A stretch of DNA of 64,000 nt from assembly GCA_011316305.1 (NCBI GenBank), contig SAUG01000093.1, forward strand, positions 1 to 64,000. The letters are read 5' to 3'. The position numbers were made by a program, and so were the translations under genes. This document shows positions 38,751 to 49,265 of the stretch, one piece after another. How positions within the stretch are numbered: the stretch's first letter is position 1; every line of letters begins with the position of its first letter. This DNA is from Rusavskia elegans. Lineage: Eukaryota; Ascomycota; Lecanoromycetes; Teloschistales; Teloschistaceae. The notes beneath the pieces are model-generated. The model did no database searches. It was not told the origin of the DNA and saw nothing but the letters and a program-made list of their open reading frames with translations.

Positions 38751-39620
38751 TTAATTAGATATATAATCGACAAACTAGAAAACAAAAAAGTAAATTTATT
38801 TATAAAAAATAGTAATAGAATATTAGTCGTTTTTCTAATAAATTAGTATTTAATTAATAAACAATTTCGTATTTATTATATCTAAATATATAAAGTAAAA
38901 TCGAGAAAAAACGGAAAATAATTAATAAATACTATCAGTAAAGTATATTTAATTAAAATAGTTAGTATCTTCGAAAATCTAATAGTAATATTGGTATTAA
39001 TTAGATATTAATATTTTATAAACGTTATATATATATATATATTCAATACGTATAAATAAATATTCCTTTACTATTAATTATTATAGATCGTTTATAATAA
39101 TAATAGTAAATATATTGTTTTTTTAAAATATAAAAATAACTTTATATATAGATATAAATGCTATATAAATCTTTATACTAGATCTAAATAGATAGCCGAA
39201 TCTTGCGGAAGTTAATTAACCGCAGTTAATAAAATTTAGTTATATTTAAATCAGCTAGTTTTTTTAGTTGATTTATCTATATCTATTAAATAATATATAT
39301 CTTTAAATCTTTATATCAATTTTATAAAATCAAATTTATTATTATTATTTAAAATAATTAATTATATCGCTATAATAATAATTATATTTAATATATTTAT
39401 ATGAAAAATTATAAAATCGATATAGATTATTATAATAAAGATATTAAACTTTTTTGAAAAAAGATTATATATTATTAGACGAAATCTTTTTCAATTAATA
39501 TATCGTTTCTATAGATTAATATATTTACTATTATTTCGAAATACAATCTTTTTCGACGATTAAATCCGAAGTTTTTTTAATTGTCGGAAATACGAATAAG
39601 AGGTAACGGACGTATTATAG
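38751..39620. other. End of the RIP block, no gene
   Basis: AT-rich, stop-dense sequence with (TA)n runs. Composition changes sharply to GC-normal at about 39.6 kb. Confidence 0.5.
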
Positions 39621-40053
39621 AGACCATTAAAAGTGATATACAGATGAACAGGGCTGCGCGCTAGGCCCACTCGGGCATCCAAGAACCTGCAGCACTAAGA
39701 GCCGCGCGGCCGACGCGGCCGACGCGGCCGACGGGGCTTAGTCTCTCCTCCGTTAGCCCCTGCTATTGGTCGACTCATCCACATCCATCACGTGCACATC
39801 CAAATGCTCATAGCAAGGATTTTTCAGGAGCCATCACTCAGCCAATCCTTGTCGCATTCTGATGATTTTAACGGCATGCAAATGCGCATTACATAACATA
39901 TCATAGGAATCTCAACAGATTGCTGGTGCATCTGACTGCTTGGACTTAGTAGGGGATACGGGTCAATCAATCAATCATCTCATTCACTACACGCTTGGTT
40001 GGTTTCAATTTCTATGCTTCCAATACCTCCTACGTATCTTTTCAATCACTGCT
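39621..40053 (+). promoter_or_regulatory. Upstream region with three 9-bp GCGGCCGAC repeats
   Basis: GC-normal DNA upstream of the ATG at 40054. 39706-39732 is three exact tandem copies of GCGGCCGAC, preceded by GCCGCGCG; such GC-rich tandem motifs could bind a zinc-cluster regulator (inference). TTG codons upstream are in frame, but no ATG occurs before 40054. Confidence 0.4.
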
Positions 40054-41645
40054 ATGAACGTGGAAGGCCACCTCCAAAGGACATCGTTCAGCGCGCAGCC
40101 TCCTTACGCGGAGGATACCTTTGATCGATACCAGCAGCAGAGGCAAGATATCCGAGAAGCCTCCCACAGTAAAACCTCAAGCCTTTCACCTCATGCCCCA
40201 AAACGAAAACTTCCAGCAACCGAATCTCTTCGCCTAAGCCCTTATATTAAGATCAGCAATACCTCCGAAGACCCTACAGTAAGTTCCATAATACATGGTG
40301 ATCTGACAAGGCAAGCTCAATCCTGGTGCCTCCAGATCAACTCAACTTTGACTTTTAACCATCTCGCCGACCCGACTGCCTTTGATCCCGAAAAAGCCTT
40401 CTCACCCCCCTCCACGCCTGTATCCGTCAACCCAGTCCTACCTTTGACCGCCCAGAACCTTGCCATATTCACTGGAGAAAACGACGGATCAGCCTCGATG
40501 GATACTCCGACAAAGTCATCAAACACCACCAGCAAGCTGACCTCGCATATTGAAGACGTCCGCCAGATCCTCAGGCTCAATGACATGCCGGTGCAGGCCG
40601 ACGGGGCGCTGGAAGCGTATCCAGAAATTCGGGCGATGGCGGAACAGTTGCTCGAGAAGCCTCGTCATTCCCCACCGCCTACCAAGGAGCAACTCGCCAG
40701 CATTCAAAAGACGCGGAAGCAGTACGCTTTCCGCAACGAAACCACCTTTATCCACAAGTTCTTTGGAGTCTTTCGCAGTGTTGCGCGCGAGGTTAATGTG
40801 CATCGACACGGTCTTCTGGTCCCGGCCGGATGGGAGAGCAGAGACTGGGAGGACGACGGCCTTGACGAAAACGACGACAAGCTTATGCGAGCCAATTCGG
40901 TCCCCAAGATTACGCCTGTCAGCGAGGCCCAGAAGCTTATCCTCAATGATTTGCCCCAGATCTCCACCCCCAAGCCTGACATCCTTTACGGTAGGCACGC
41001 GCAGCCTGATCGTCTTCTGTTTCCTTACTCACGTAAATAGGATACGATTTGGAAAGTTTCACCGCTGAAGAAGCCCTTATCAACACACGCTACAAGGAGA
41101 TTACCAGCATCTCCGAAGGTATCGCCCACTCTTTCTTCGACATCGAGGTCAAGACCCATGGCGATCCCGAGGAAGCCGTCAGCGTAGCCTGTACCGGAGG
41201 CGCCGCGATGGTGCAGGCCCATCGCCATATCGAGGCTCTCGTCGCGTCCACCAAGCCCAAAGGTCAAGGCCCGCCTGACGACCAAGCGTACGCAGACACG
41301 TCCACGATAGCATACTCCATGGTCCTCTCACCACGCAACGCAAGCATCTACATTCACTGGGCCGAGGTCAAGGGAAAGAGAGTTGTCTACCACATGCATT
41401 GCGTCGGTTCGTACGGGATCGAGATGGACAAGAACATGCGGGATTGTCGCGCCGCGGTGAATAACATTTTGGATTGGGGACTGATGGAGCGGCGGAATGC
41501 TATCAATGGCTTGCTACAGACGCTATACAAGCACTATCCGCAGACCAGCAAGGCGACTAAAGGTAAAGGCAAGAGCGCCGATACTGCGGATGGCGGCAAG
41601 GAACAGCCACCAGCGAAGAAGAAGCAGCGGATGGAGGAGGATTAA
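40054..41645 (+). CDS. Fungal orphan protein with PD-(D/E)XK-like core
   Basis: Two exons (40054-40990, 41041-41645) and a 50-nt intron (GTAGGC ... AAATAG) give 513 residues; splicing joins KPDILYG to YDLESFTAEE in frame. The first ATG is 40054; the frame upstream is open but has no ATG. The N-terminal third is polar (PKRKLPATESLRLSPY), the middle is helical, and the C-terminal half has Pro308-Asp309 (KPDILYGYD) and Glu348-x-Lys350 (FFDIEVKTHG). These are spaced like the PD...ExK signature of PD-(D/E)XK-fold proteins. Similar orphan proteins (DUF7924-like) are common in fungal accessory regions; nuclease activity is inference. The C-terminus is Lys-rich (KGKGKS, PAKKKQRMEED), a possible nuclear signal. 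The frame is clean of RIP stops only 450 bases from the RIP block. Confidence 0.8.
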
Positions 41646-41670
41646 GTAGCATGATAGGGAGCATTGTATT

Positions 41671-42361
41671 TTAACACGGGAAAATCATCTCGTTCCCTTG
41701 GCCCGCTGGTAGCAACTTGACCAATTCAGTCCACTTGCCCCGAACCCAGATCTCCAAGGCCCCTTTCTTCTTAGCAACTAGACATTGATTTGGGTTACCT
41801 ATGTTGTTGTTGCTCGAGAAATCATACACAGTATTATGGATCACGATTTCTCGGATATATCGATACAATCGATTTTGTGTATATAACCAAAGGCAATAAC
41901 GATCGTTAGTAGACGGTAAACTTTGTTTAATAACGGCCTTTTTCTTTGCAAGCTTGACTGGCCCCAATAGTGGATTAGATCCTCGGGATACAAAGCGATT
42001 CGGCTACTCGTGGGCTAATGACTGTACGGAGCGTCTGAGGACCGGCACAATGGTACCACTCGAGGAGGTCCAATAGAAGGAGGGCAGTTCTAGTGCCGGC
42101 TCAGACTTTGCATCATACTGGCCAGATGAGGAAGGGGCCAAGAGTACGCAGCGCCAGGCGAGAAAAGAGATTTAGGCGATCGGTATTGGTCGCGGAAAGA
42201 AGAAAGCCGCAGATATCTATATCCTGGGACTGAACGTAGAGATATAGAAGAGTTTTGATCTCGAGGTCGATTAGGAAAGAGTGGCAAGACTGGATGGCTT
42301 TGGTAACCACTTTATCCAGATTTTGACTGAATAGGGCTACACGTAGATGGAAAAACTCAAT
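41671..42361 (-). CDS. Hypothetical protein, tail-to-tail with the PD-(D/E)XK-like gene (5' end missing)
   Basis: The model has two visible exons, 42361-42119 (81 codons, preceded by TATTTAG) and 42003-41671 (110 codons plus stop). They are joined by a 115-nt intron (GTATGA donor, GAGTAG acceptor), both in phase 0. Exon A reads IEFFHLRVALFSQNLDKVV... ending FLIWP and looks helical. Exon B reads NRFVSRGSNPLLGPVKLAKK ... EIWVRGKWTELVKLL. The start exon was not located; it may lie within 42.42-42.7 kb. I do not recognise the family. Its stop is 25 bp from the stop of the gene on the other strand. Composition is slightly AT-rich but without RIP stops. Confidence 0.45.
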
Positions 42362-42703
42362 CTAAATATATTTAAAGGAAAACCTTAATGTCAGAACAAC
42401 CAAATTTGACATCTATACGGGGCAATTTTGATTGCTTCTTGGTCGACACGCAAGCCTATATAAGTAGCAATTCTCTATAGTACGTGTACCCAAACTTCCG
42501 GATAACGTTTCCGTGCCTTTCACCACTCTGCCGACGTTACAACATTGATACTGTGGTGGTTATCGCAGACAGAGAAGACTATTCGAGGGGTCCGAATTAT
42601 ATAACAGCAGCTACTAGCACATCTTTATAGGCTACAAAAACATCTACGAAGAAGAAAGAAAGGAGTAGTTCTAATATATACAATACAGAGAACTTACTTA
42701 TAT

Positions 42704-43283
42704 CTACTTATCGAACAGCCGGCGCGCAAGTCGTATATCCCTGCGGCGAACCGTGCTACGTTTGGCCAGGTCGGCGCAGCGCTTTGCATCCTCGAAAACA
42801 GAGACTAGATAAACCTCTATAGATTCCTGGAGAGCATATATAGCGGTCTCCCAAAAACGTATCTCTGGATTGATATCCCTAGCTTGCCGTCGAACGTATT
42901 TCTGGAAGGTTTTGTGGCACATGAGACATTCGGTAGAAAGGGCGCGCAGAGGAGTTGTTGCAAGAACGATGGTATCTTTTGCGATGGCGTTAGGTGAGAC
43001 TACTGGGATGGATTTTCTGCACTATTACTTGCCTGGCTTGGAGCGACGCGACTTTGTTGACCTTTGGGTATGAGAGAGCTTTCGTACTGCCCGTGCGGAT
43101 TTGGCAGAGGCAGCAGCCGGAGCGGAGGGAATATATAGCATCTTCGGTTTTCTACCGCCGACCGAACGACCTACGAAGTTCAAATTAGCTGTGGTGAGCT
43201 TTGCGCAGCGAGGCAGCAAAGGGCGCGGAGAACAGGGTAATCAGACGACTGCACCTACGGGGGGTTTGTTTTTTCCTGGACAT
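42704..43283 (-). CDS. Divergent histone H3 variant (K9R, K14R)
   Basis: Three exons: 43283-43259, 43170-43033 and 42975-42704, giving 144 residues. Intron 1 (88 nt) is GTAGGT...TTCGTAG. Intron 2 (57 nt) has a GC donor (G|GCAAGT), a CTAAC branch site and an AAAAG acceptor, so it is a GC-AG intron. Both junctions are supported by alignment with H3. The N-terminus MSRKKQTPRRSVGGRKPK matches MARTKQTARKSTGGKAPRK, keeping K4 but with Arg at positions 9 and 14. Tail to core, SKPDTIVL matches YKPGTVAL. The histone fold (STECLMCHKTFQKYV, RDINPEIRF, ALQESIEVYLVSVFEDA, AKRSTVRRRDIRLARRL) aligns without gaps. The tail is about 10 residues longer than in H3. Loop 1 has normal length, so it is not CENP-A. 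H3 His113 is Leu here. An open frame continues upstream of the ATG for about 58 codons without another ATG. Confidence 0.85.
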
Positions 43284-43974
43284 ATTGTCCCACGGCGTCT
43301 TGAAGTTTCGACGGAAGATTTTGGGGTCGAAATCGAATGTAAGAAGCCAAGGACCAATGTTGAAAGGTAGACGCGCCGAATCAACAAAAAATGGTAGTTC
43401 CTTGCCGTAATCTTGCACAGGGCCAGACAATAGTATAGAATCTAGGTTGATCTTGGATCAACCAATCTTCTGGTTTCGCACAAGGCATGAGGCATTTCAA
43501 TACGTTTACAACGAACTGGTCGGTAGCAGGCAATCCTTCCGCTCTTCCAAGAGAGCCTGTTGAAGAAAACGAACAGATAATGACCAAGACACCTTTAATA
43601 ATAGCCATGAGCTTATTCTTGGTGACTCGGCAGTATGCGGCTTGCCGATGACAGCAGAACATATATAAGAAGGCGTTAGATATATCGTAGAATAGGGTCA
43701 AGGGTGCCGGTAAAGTCATGAACCCAAGACATTTGACAAGAACGCAAAACAGATCGTCATCGATAAAGATATGGAAGCACAATTGATACCCCTTGTTGAG
43801 GTATCTCGTTGCACCCTTGGCCGAGCTACCGATAGTCCCAGGTGTCTATACTGCTTCCATGGAGGTATGGCTTCTCTTGATAGAACAGGCGAGTACCACG
43901 TGCGGACTGGAGAAGCGAGGATGAGTTCCTTTTTCCTCGCCGTCGCTATATAATGTGTTCTCCAAGAAAGTTAG
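43284..43974. other. Upstream of the H3 variant; no confident gene
   Basis: GC-normal DNA. A minus frame of about 130 codons (43782-43381, starting at TTG) and shorter plus frames exist, but none has a start, motif or intron signal I can defend. The H3 variant promoter must lie here. Confidence 0.4.
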
Positions 43975-44283
43975 CCACGCAAAGCAAAACTCGAAAAGAA
44001 AACCCTCTTCGTCAAAGCTATTAAGAACAAGTCAATACTAGCTACCCCACCACCCGACTTATTCGGCGAACCCCTCGAAGTCTCCATCTAGTACAGGTTC
44101 ATCACGCAGGTTGTCGCGCAATTCAGCTCTCCACTCCGCTCGGGACAGAGCAGAAGCGGTGCCTACTCATTCCTTGGACTTCCGAGAGAGCTCACGGTCT
44201 TCGGCGTGAACGATCAAGGTGTCGCTTTCCGCGGTTTTGGCTTGCAAAATCGTCAGCGGATCTGGACAGTCAAGATCGATGTG
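43975..44283 (+). pseudogene. Gene relic with one internal TAG
   Basis: A plus frame is open from 43975 to a GTAAGC donor at 44284, interrupted only by TAG at 44089-44091 (LEVSI*YRFITQVV). Sequence either side has coding character (LRSGQSRSGAYSFLGLPREL, FGVNDQGVAFRGFGLQNRQR). CAG-to-TAG would explain the stop. The continuation after 44284 was not resolved, and the family was not recognised. Confidence 0.4.
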
Positions 44284-46394
44284 GTAAGCCTGACCTTGCT
44301 TTCTGTTACTCAGCTTCCCCGTTGCTGCGGCCTCGTTGGGTCCTACTAGGTAAGTGGCTAAGCTTGGACAACGTCGCCAACGTCCCCTCTTGCACTCGCC
44401 GTTGGAAGGTCTGTCGACATTGCTATTGTTTGATTACACGGAGTATTAGGCCTCCGTTGCCGTGTAGTCATCTCTCCCTGTTCACCCTTACCTATCGACC
44501 AGCTCCTACAAAGTCCATCGTTCCCAGTATGCGTGGCGGTAAAAGTAACGTCGGTACCGACTCTCAGCTACGGGAGACTGGTAGTGATAGATTTTCTTTT
44601 AGCTGATCTCCTATCTGAGCCGAGATCAGGCTCACTCTCGGCTCTCAGGGCCATGCTGTCGTGGATAGCAGAGTAAGAAGGCACCAAAATGATAGCAGGC
44701 GTTTATTGAGAATGCGAGGAAGCTGCGACCTGGGAAAAGTCATTTTTCTCGCACCGACGCCCTGCTGTCGATCCAAATTGTGTGTTATCGTCAAGATTGG
44801 GAAGTCGCGATAAAGGGGAATACCGGCCCTTAGACAGAGGGCATATATTGTATCGATAGGAAGGCACGTAAAGATTAATATAACGGTTGTATTACGGCAA
44901 CGTGTAGGTCGAGATAGAAGCAAGAACTTGATACCGAGGCCCAGATGATCCAGTCGAGGAACGTATCGGCAGAAGAAGCAATGCCAAGCCGATGCATAAG
45001 GCGGCTTGGGTTACGCGCTAAGTCCTAGCGCCGGCCTCATCCCGCAGAACCTCAACTCTAAATATCAGCCTCATCCTCCCGGGACTCTGCCCGGGGTGGC
45101 TAGGACGCCAAGTTTTCATTACAGGCCTTGCAAGCTTCACAAGCTGGATGCAATCGGAGCAACGTTGGTTGACAACAAGATATTCGACACCTTTCCAACA
45201 GCATCTGCCAAGGGCTGTCATAGTCGCAAGTTGAAATATACTCTATACACCATCTCGTCCGCTCTGTAGGCGCACTCTTGGTCAGACAGTTTACCACAAG
45301 ATGCTGACCAGTACAGTACCTGTTGCTGTAGGAACACTATACTCATACCTTGATTGCCTTCTCATTCGTCCCTGCTACAGGCGGCTTCTACCAGCTTCTT
45401 CTCCACTACCTACTGCTCCGGCTGGACCCTACCATCCCTCGTCCTCGTCCTTGTCTTCACCCTCCTCGACGTCCGACACTACTACATCCCAGGTTTACAT
45501 ACGCCCAAGCAATTGCCTAGCCGAACCATGGAGTGGGTGAGGGCTTATCTTCGAGCCTAACTTCCTGCCTGCAAGTGCGGCCCCTACTGCTGAAGATATT
45601 GGCACAAGAGAAAAAGACATTGAGGCTGGTCTACAGGATGACGGGGGTGGAGAAGTTCGTAGAGTTTGCTGAAAGCTCAATGTTGGAGCTATGGAAAAGC
45701 CTTCCAGGGTAGCAGGCGGGTGGGGCAAGGTGTACCTCAGAGGACTGGTAGTAGTCCGTTTTGTGGTTGTGTCTGGATTGTCCTAGACAGCCAAGGGAGT
45801 GAAGAGGTGGTTGTGACAGAGCTCCAGGGGCTGCAGGAAAGTCGTTTGGCCCCTCAGCTCCCTGATACGATAGAGCACAGCGCTTCTAGAGGCACCATAT
45901 CGGGCATCGAGAGCTAGCTGACACAAAGCCCCAACAACAATACACCAGAATCGCTCAACAGACCCCACGAATCCTAACTCTCGAGGAGTAGAGGCGAATC
46001 TCGATTGCAAGTTCACATACCTTCCAGACCGGATCCCTCGTAATCTGCACCAAATTCAGGCGTCGAAAGCACTCGTCAGGCCCCTACCCGGATTTCGCAT
46101 CCGCCCACTCCATGTCACCACCTAACTTCTCCCCCGAAGCTGAAAGTCTATAGGCCTCACTGTAACTTGTGGTATTGTTGCTGTCTGCGCACCAGTCGGC
46201 ATGTGAAGGAAGCTCTGAATATCCTGATCTCGACTTTCGCCATCTTAAGGAGGCATTCCGCACATGTAACCCGCCCTACGGAAGCTTTCATCGTCTTAAT
46301 CACTCGCCGAAACCCCATCCCTATCGAACAACAGATGATCTGTTGCGGATAGGTGCCAAGACCGAGCACTAGCCCGATTAGACAGGTACCAGGC
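44284..46394. other. Normal-GC DNA with broken or unresolved frames
   Basis: Several short plus-strand frames have coding-like stretches but no clean start-to-stop model: one near 45006-45269, one with a hydrophobic segment at 45354-45560 (LPSLVLVLVFTLLDV), and one near 45560-45690 (EKFVEFAESSMLELWKSLPG then TAG). I could not assign a family. They look like decayed exons rather than living genes. Confidence 0.35.
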
Positions 46395-46984
46395 TCAAGC
46401 AATTAAAAATACTGCTAAATCTATCACTCTCTCAACGCTTTGCGACATTCTCTTCTCTACGGCTTTTATATATATAGCTTCAATCACTGCGGCTCTATTC
46501 TCTGCTTCCCCTCCTCTTCTATGAATGTGGTTCCAAGTTCCAACGTCGCTCTTTAGATCCATCTTCTCATATAGGGCTTGCAGCAGATACTTGGATCCTA
46601 TCTTCCCTATCAGGCTTGTCATCTCCCCCACTTCACGTTGATAATGTTTGTCCAGCGTCTGTACGAGATGATCCTTTGTCGTTGAACACCGATATGATTC
46701 GGGAGACTGCCAGCCAAGAAATATTTGCACAGTATGACATCGACGATCGAGATAACGACTGTGTCAAAGGAGAGCACTCGGATTTTCGCCTGGTATATTG
46801 CAGTTGTAGCTCTGGGCGGTATATAGGCCTGGTTCCTCTCTTCTTCGTCTTCCTCGTCTGCAATATCTGGAGTATCCTCAAGTACCTCGTCCTTGGATTC
46901 GACTGACTCGGGCTTCATCTGTAGATCCTCGCTTACCATCGATTCCGCGTCACTCTCGGCTGGAAGTGGAGCTGGGAGTTGCAT
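46395..46984 (-). CDS. Hypothetical protein with acidic N-terminus
   Basis: Two-exon model: 46984-46778 and 46706-46395, with a 71-nt intron (GTGCTC donor, TGGCAG acceptor), both in phase 0, giving about 172 residues. Exon 1 is acidic (SVESKDEVLEDTPDIADEED then Glu-rich) and ends TTAIYQAKIR. Exon 2 is helical and charged (TLDKHYQREVGEMTSLIGK, YLLQALYEKMDLKSDVG, VEKRMSQSVERVIDLAVF). The donor is weak, so an old frameshift instead of an intron is possible. No domain was recognised. Confidence 0.4.
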
Positions 46985-47690
46985 TGAGAATCAGTAATGC
47001 TCATTCGCAACTTATTGGAGTTGGGCCGTCCGAGGTATTGCGTGTGAAATCAAGCCGAGACAAATCAGTAGGTTGATGTTGGTTGTCGGTGTAGCGAGCA
47101 AGCGAAGAGCCTTGGGTTATCAAATACCGTACCGTGTTGGTCGCAAAAGTTTCTCGATTGAGCCGCCATCTTGACGGCTTTCTCGAACCTCGTCTAGGGC
47201 CCTGTTAGGGTATCCTTGACCTTCTTGCCGACGACGATCGTTCCTTCTTCGTCAAGCTTGTAGATTATTCTTTCGTTGTCGATGCTCTTCCTCCTTGTCC
47301 TTAACGGGCCGATGGATGGCCAGAAGGGTTTCCCAGAGCAATATCTACAAGCTGGCCGACTGACACTCTTTGCCTGTAACGGGCAAGAGCACGATTTGGA
47401 GCATCTCCTTAGAGCCTGCGTTTGTCAAGTCAAGACCGATCTCGCAAAGTAACTTTTCATGCCCATTATCCATGGAAATATTGTCCGGTTGTCATTCCTG
47501 GATTCTCCTATCGAGATCAAGCTTGTCGATGCTGTAGAGTCTGTCTGCCCACCACAGCCGGAGTGGGTTGACCCTGCTCTCCATGGAGTGTCACCCCGGC
47601 AGCCTCGAAATGACAATCTTGGGCTGCCTAGAACTCCCCACTGCGAACCTTGCTTTCATAGTGACCTTTCAAAGAAGAAGCTAGAGTGAG
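46985..47690 (+). pseudogene. Fragmented gene relic
   Basis: Three plus-strand pieces in different frames look coding: 47215-47300 (DRSFFVKLVDYSFVVDAL), 47312-47452 (MDGQKGFPEQYLQAGRLT ... RACVCQVKTDLAK) and 47459-47689 (MPIIHGNIVRLSFLDSPIEI). Stops and frame changes separate them. It is either a multi-exon gene I cannot splice or a frameshifted pseudogene. Family unknown. Confidence 0.3.
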
Positions 47691-48473
47691 TAACAGGAAA
47701 AATAGACCGACCGAAGAAAATCAAGATATATGGAGTAACAAAGTAAGAGAAGCTGTAAAATTGAGACAGGCTAGTAAACATGTGTAGGATAATTCCAAAA
47801 GACAGGATAAGCTTGAGTCAAGAGGCTTTAGAGGCAGAGAATGCTCAAATATACAAAGTAGAATAAGGAGATGATCAAGAAAAGCTGGAAAAAGAGAAAG
47901 ATAAGCTGTTTGATCAAAAAGAGGAGATATAGCAGATGAAGGTAAATGAATAAACTCAGGAAGGAAAAGAACAGACAATATCTTGTGAAGATCTGACAAA
48001 GCCACGTGATCCTTATCATCTCCACCCTACCGAAATGATGAAGTTCCCATAGATAAAGAAAGTATAGCAGATAAATATAGATAAACAGACTAAAAATGAA
48101 AGAGAAGAAAGAGTAATGTCCTGTAACAATGTTATGAAGCCACGTTACCTATAGCCCAGCGTGATGAACAGAACTTCTCTCCTGAAAGGAGTATGGCAGA
48201 GGAAGAGTAATGAACAATATAAAGAAAGTGAAGAACGAGCAATATCCTATCGTTCGTAATAAAGGTAACTAGATTGCCTCTTTGCTTCTCGGTCTTTAAG
48301 TTGTGAAGAGACGCTTCATCAAATTAGCTGTGCTTAGAGGCAGTAACTTTCGAGTGAATTTTTGCGGACCTTGGATATTTGTGCCTTCATTGCACGGTTC
48401 CAGAAGGAACTGCTGCAGTGTATCGCGCTTGTTGGGTCTGCTGGGGTGAGGTTGAGGAGGTTGGTGGTGTTGG
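47691..48473. other. Purine-rich decayed coding-like stretch
   Basis: The plus strand is rich in GAA/AAG codons (SQEALEAENAQIYKVE, then DDQEKLEKEKDKLFDQKEEI) with repeated TAA/TAG. This suggests the remains of a coiled-coil frame. No start, end or family can be given. Confidence 0.3.
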
Positions 48474-48479
48474 GGTTAT

Positions 48480-48872
48480 ATGTGTTGTGAAGATTGTGCG
48501 AGACTTTATGGTTTTGGTTTGGAGTTGGACGATGATGCTCTTGCTGCTGATGAGGAGACGATCCGTTGGAGATTGGTTGGTGAGGCTTCTGGTGAGGGAA
48601 TGGGGAATTCAGGTGTTTATTTTCGGGCTGCTGCTATTGCTGTTGACATGTATGGTTCGACTCGGTCTCCTTTTGGTGTGGTTAATGCGAATTTGGCTTG
48701 GAATACTGCTGTTGCTGCTGAGCCGTATTGCCAGTCTCTGGAAGTTGACTGTACACGTTACCATATTCTGGTAACGTTGACCATGTACCGGCGGGTGTAT
48801 GGAAAGCCTTCCTGTCGTATTCGCGTTCCGGCCTTTTACCCTCAGCCTTACTCTGCTAGGGTTCTTTACTAA
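48480..48872 (+). CDS. Small hypothetical ORF or exon (130 residues)
   Basis: ATG-to-TAA frame with balanced composition (YGFGLELDDDALAADEETIR, NSGVYFRAAAIAVDMYGS, SPFGVVNANLAWNTAVAAEP). After the stop the same frame stays coding-like to about 49380 with two further stops (TAG/TAG), so this may be the 5' part of a decayed longer gene. No family recognised. Confidence 0.3.
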   Translation: MCCEDCARLYGFGLELDDDALAADEETIRWRLVGEASGEGMGNSGVYFRAAAIAVDMYGSTRSPFGVVNANLAWNTAVAAEPYCQSLEVDCTRYHILVTLTMYRRVYGKPSCRIRVPAFYPQPYSARVLY

Positions 48873-49265
48873 GCTGGTCCCCTCGTTCAGCATGGAATTC
48901 GTACTCGAACTGTTGACCCTCGCTGTTATCTTGCCCTGGCTCTCGCTCAGACTCGGACGCCGATTCCACAAGGATAGGATAAGGTGTATGGCCCCAACTC
49001 TGGACACCACGTTCTACTGCCGGCTGTCGAGTCGTGGTAGGACGACCTATACCACCGTCGATCGTTGTTCGTCTATCAAATAGATGTTCTACCCGTTCTG
49101 GAGCGGACCGTGGCACTGATACTGTTCGCGCACCCACCAGTGGATATATCTGTCGCTGCCGGGCCGTCACTTGCGCTTATTCGCAATGGAGAGAGAGACG
49201 TTGGTGCAGGTACTGCTGATTTTTGGGGTATAGCAGTCGAGCGCCCAAGATCGGCTCCTCCAAGG

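Noticed and set aside
42704..43283. Centromeric H3 (CENP-A) identity
   Set aside because: Loop 1 is not extended, the core keeps the H3-like ALQES and LARRL blocks, and the N-terminus follows canonical H3.
48379..48774. Leu/Val/Trp-rich 131-codon plus frame resembling a membrane protein
   Set aside because: It is a shadow of the better-balanced frame at 48480-48872; the hydrophobic run comes from frame-shifted GCT/GTT codons.
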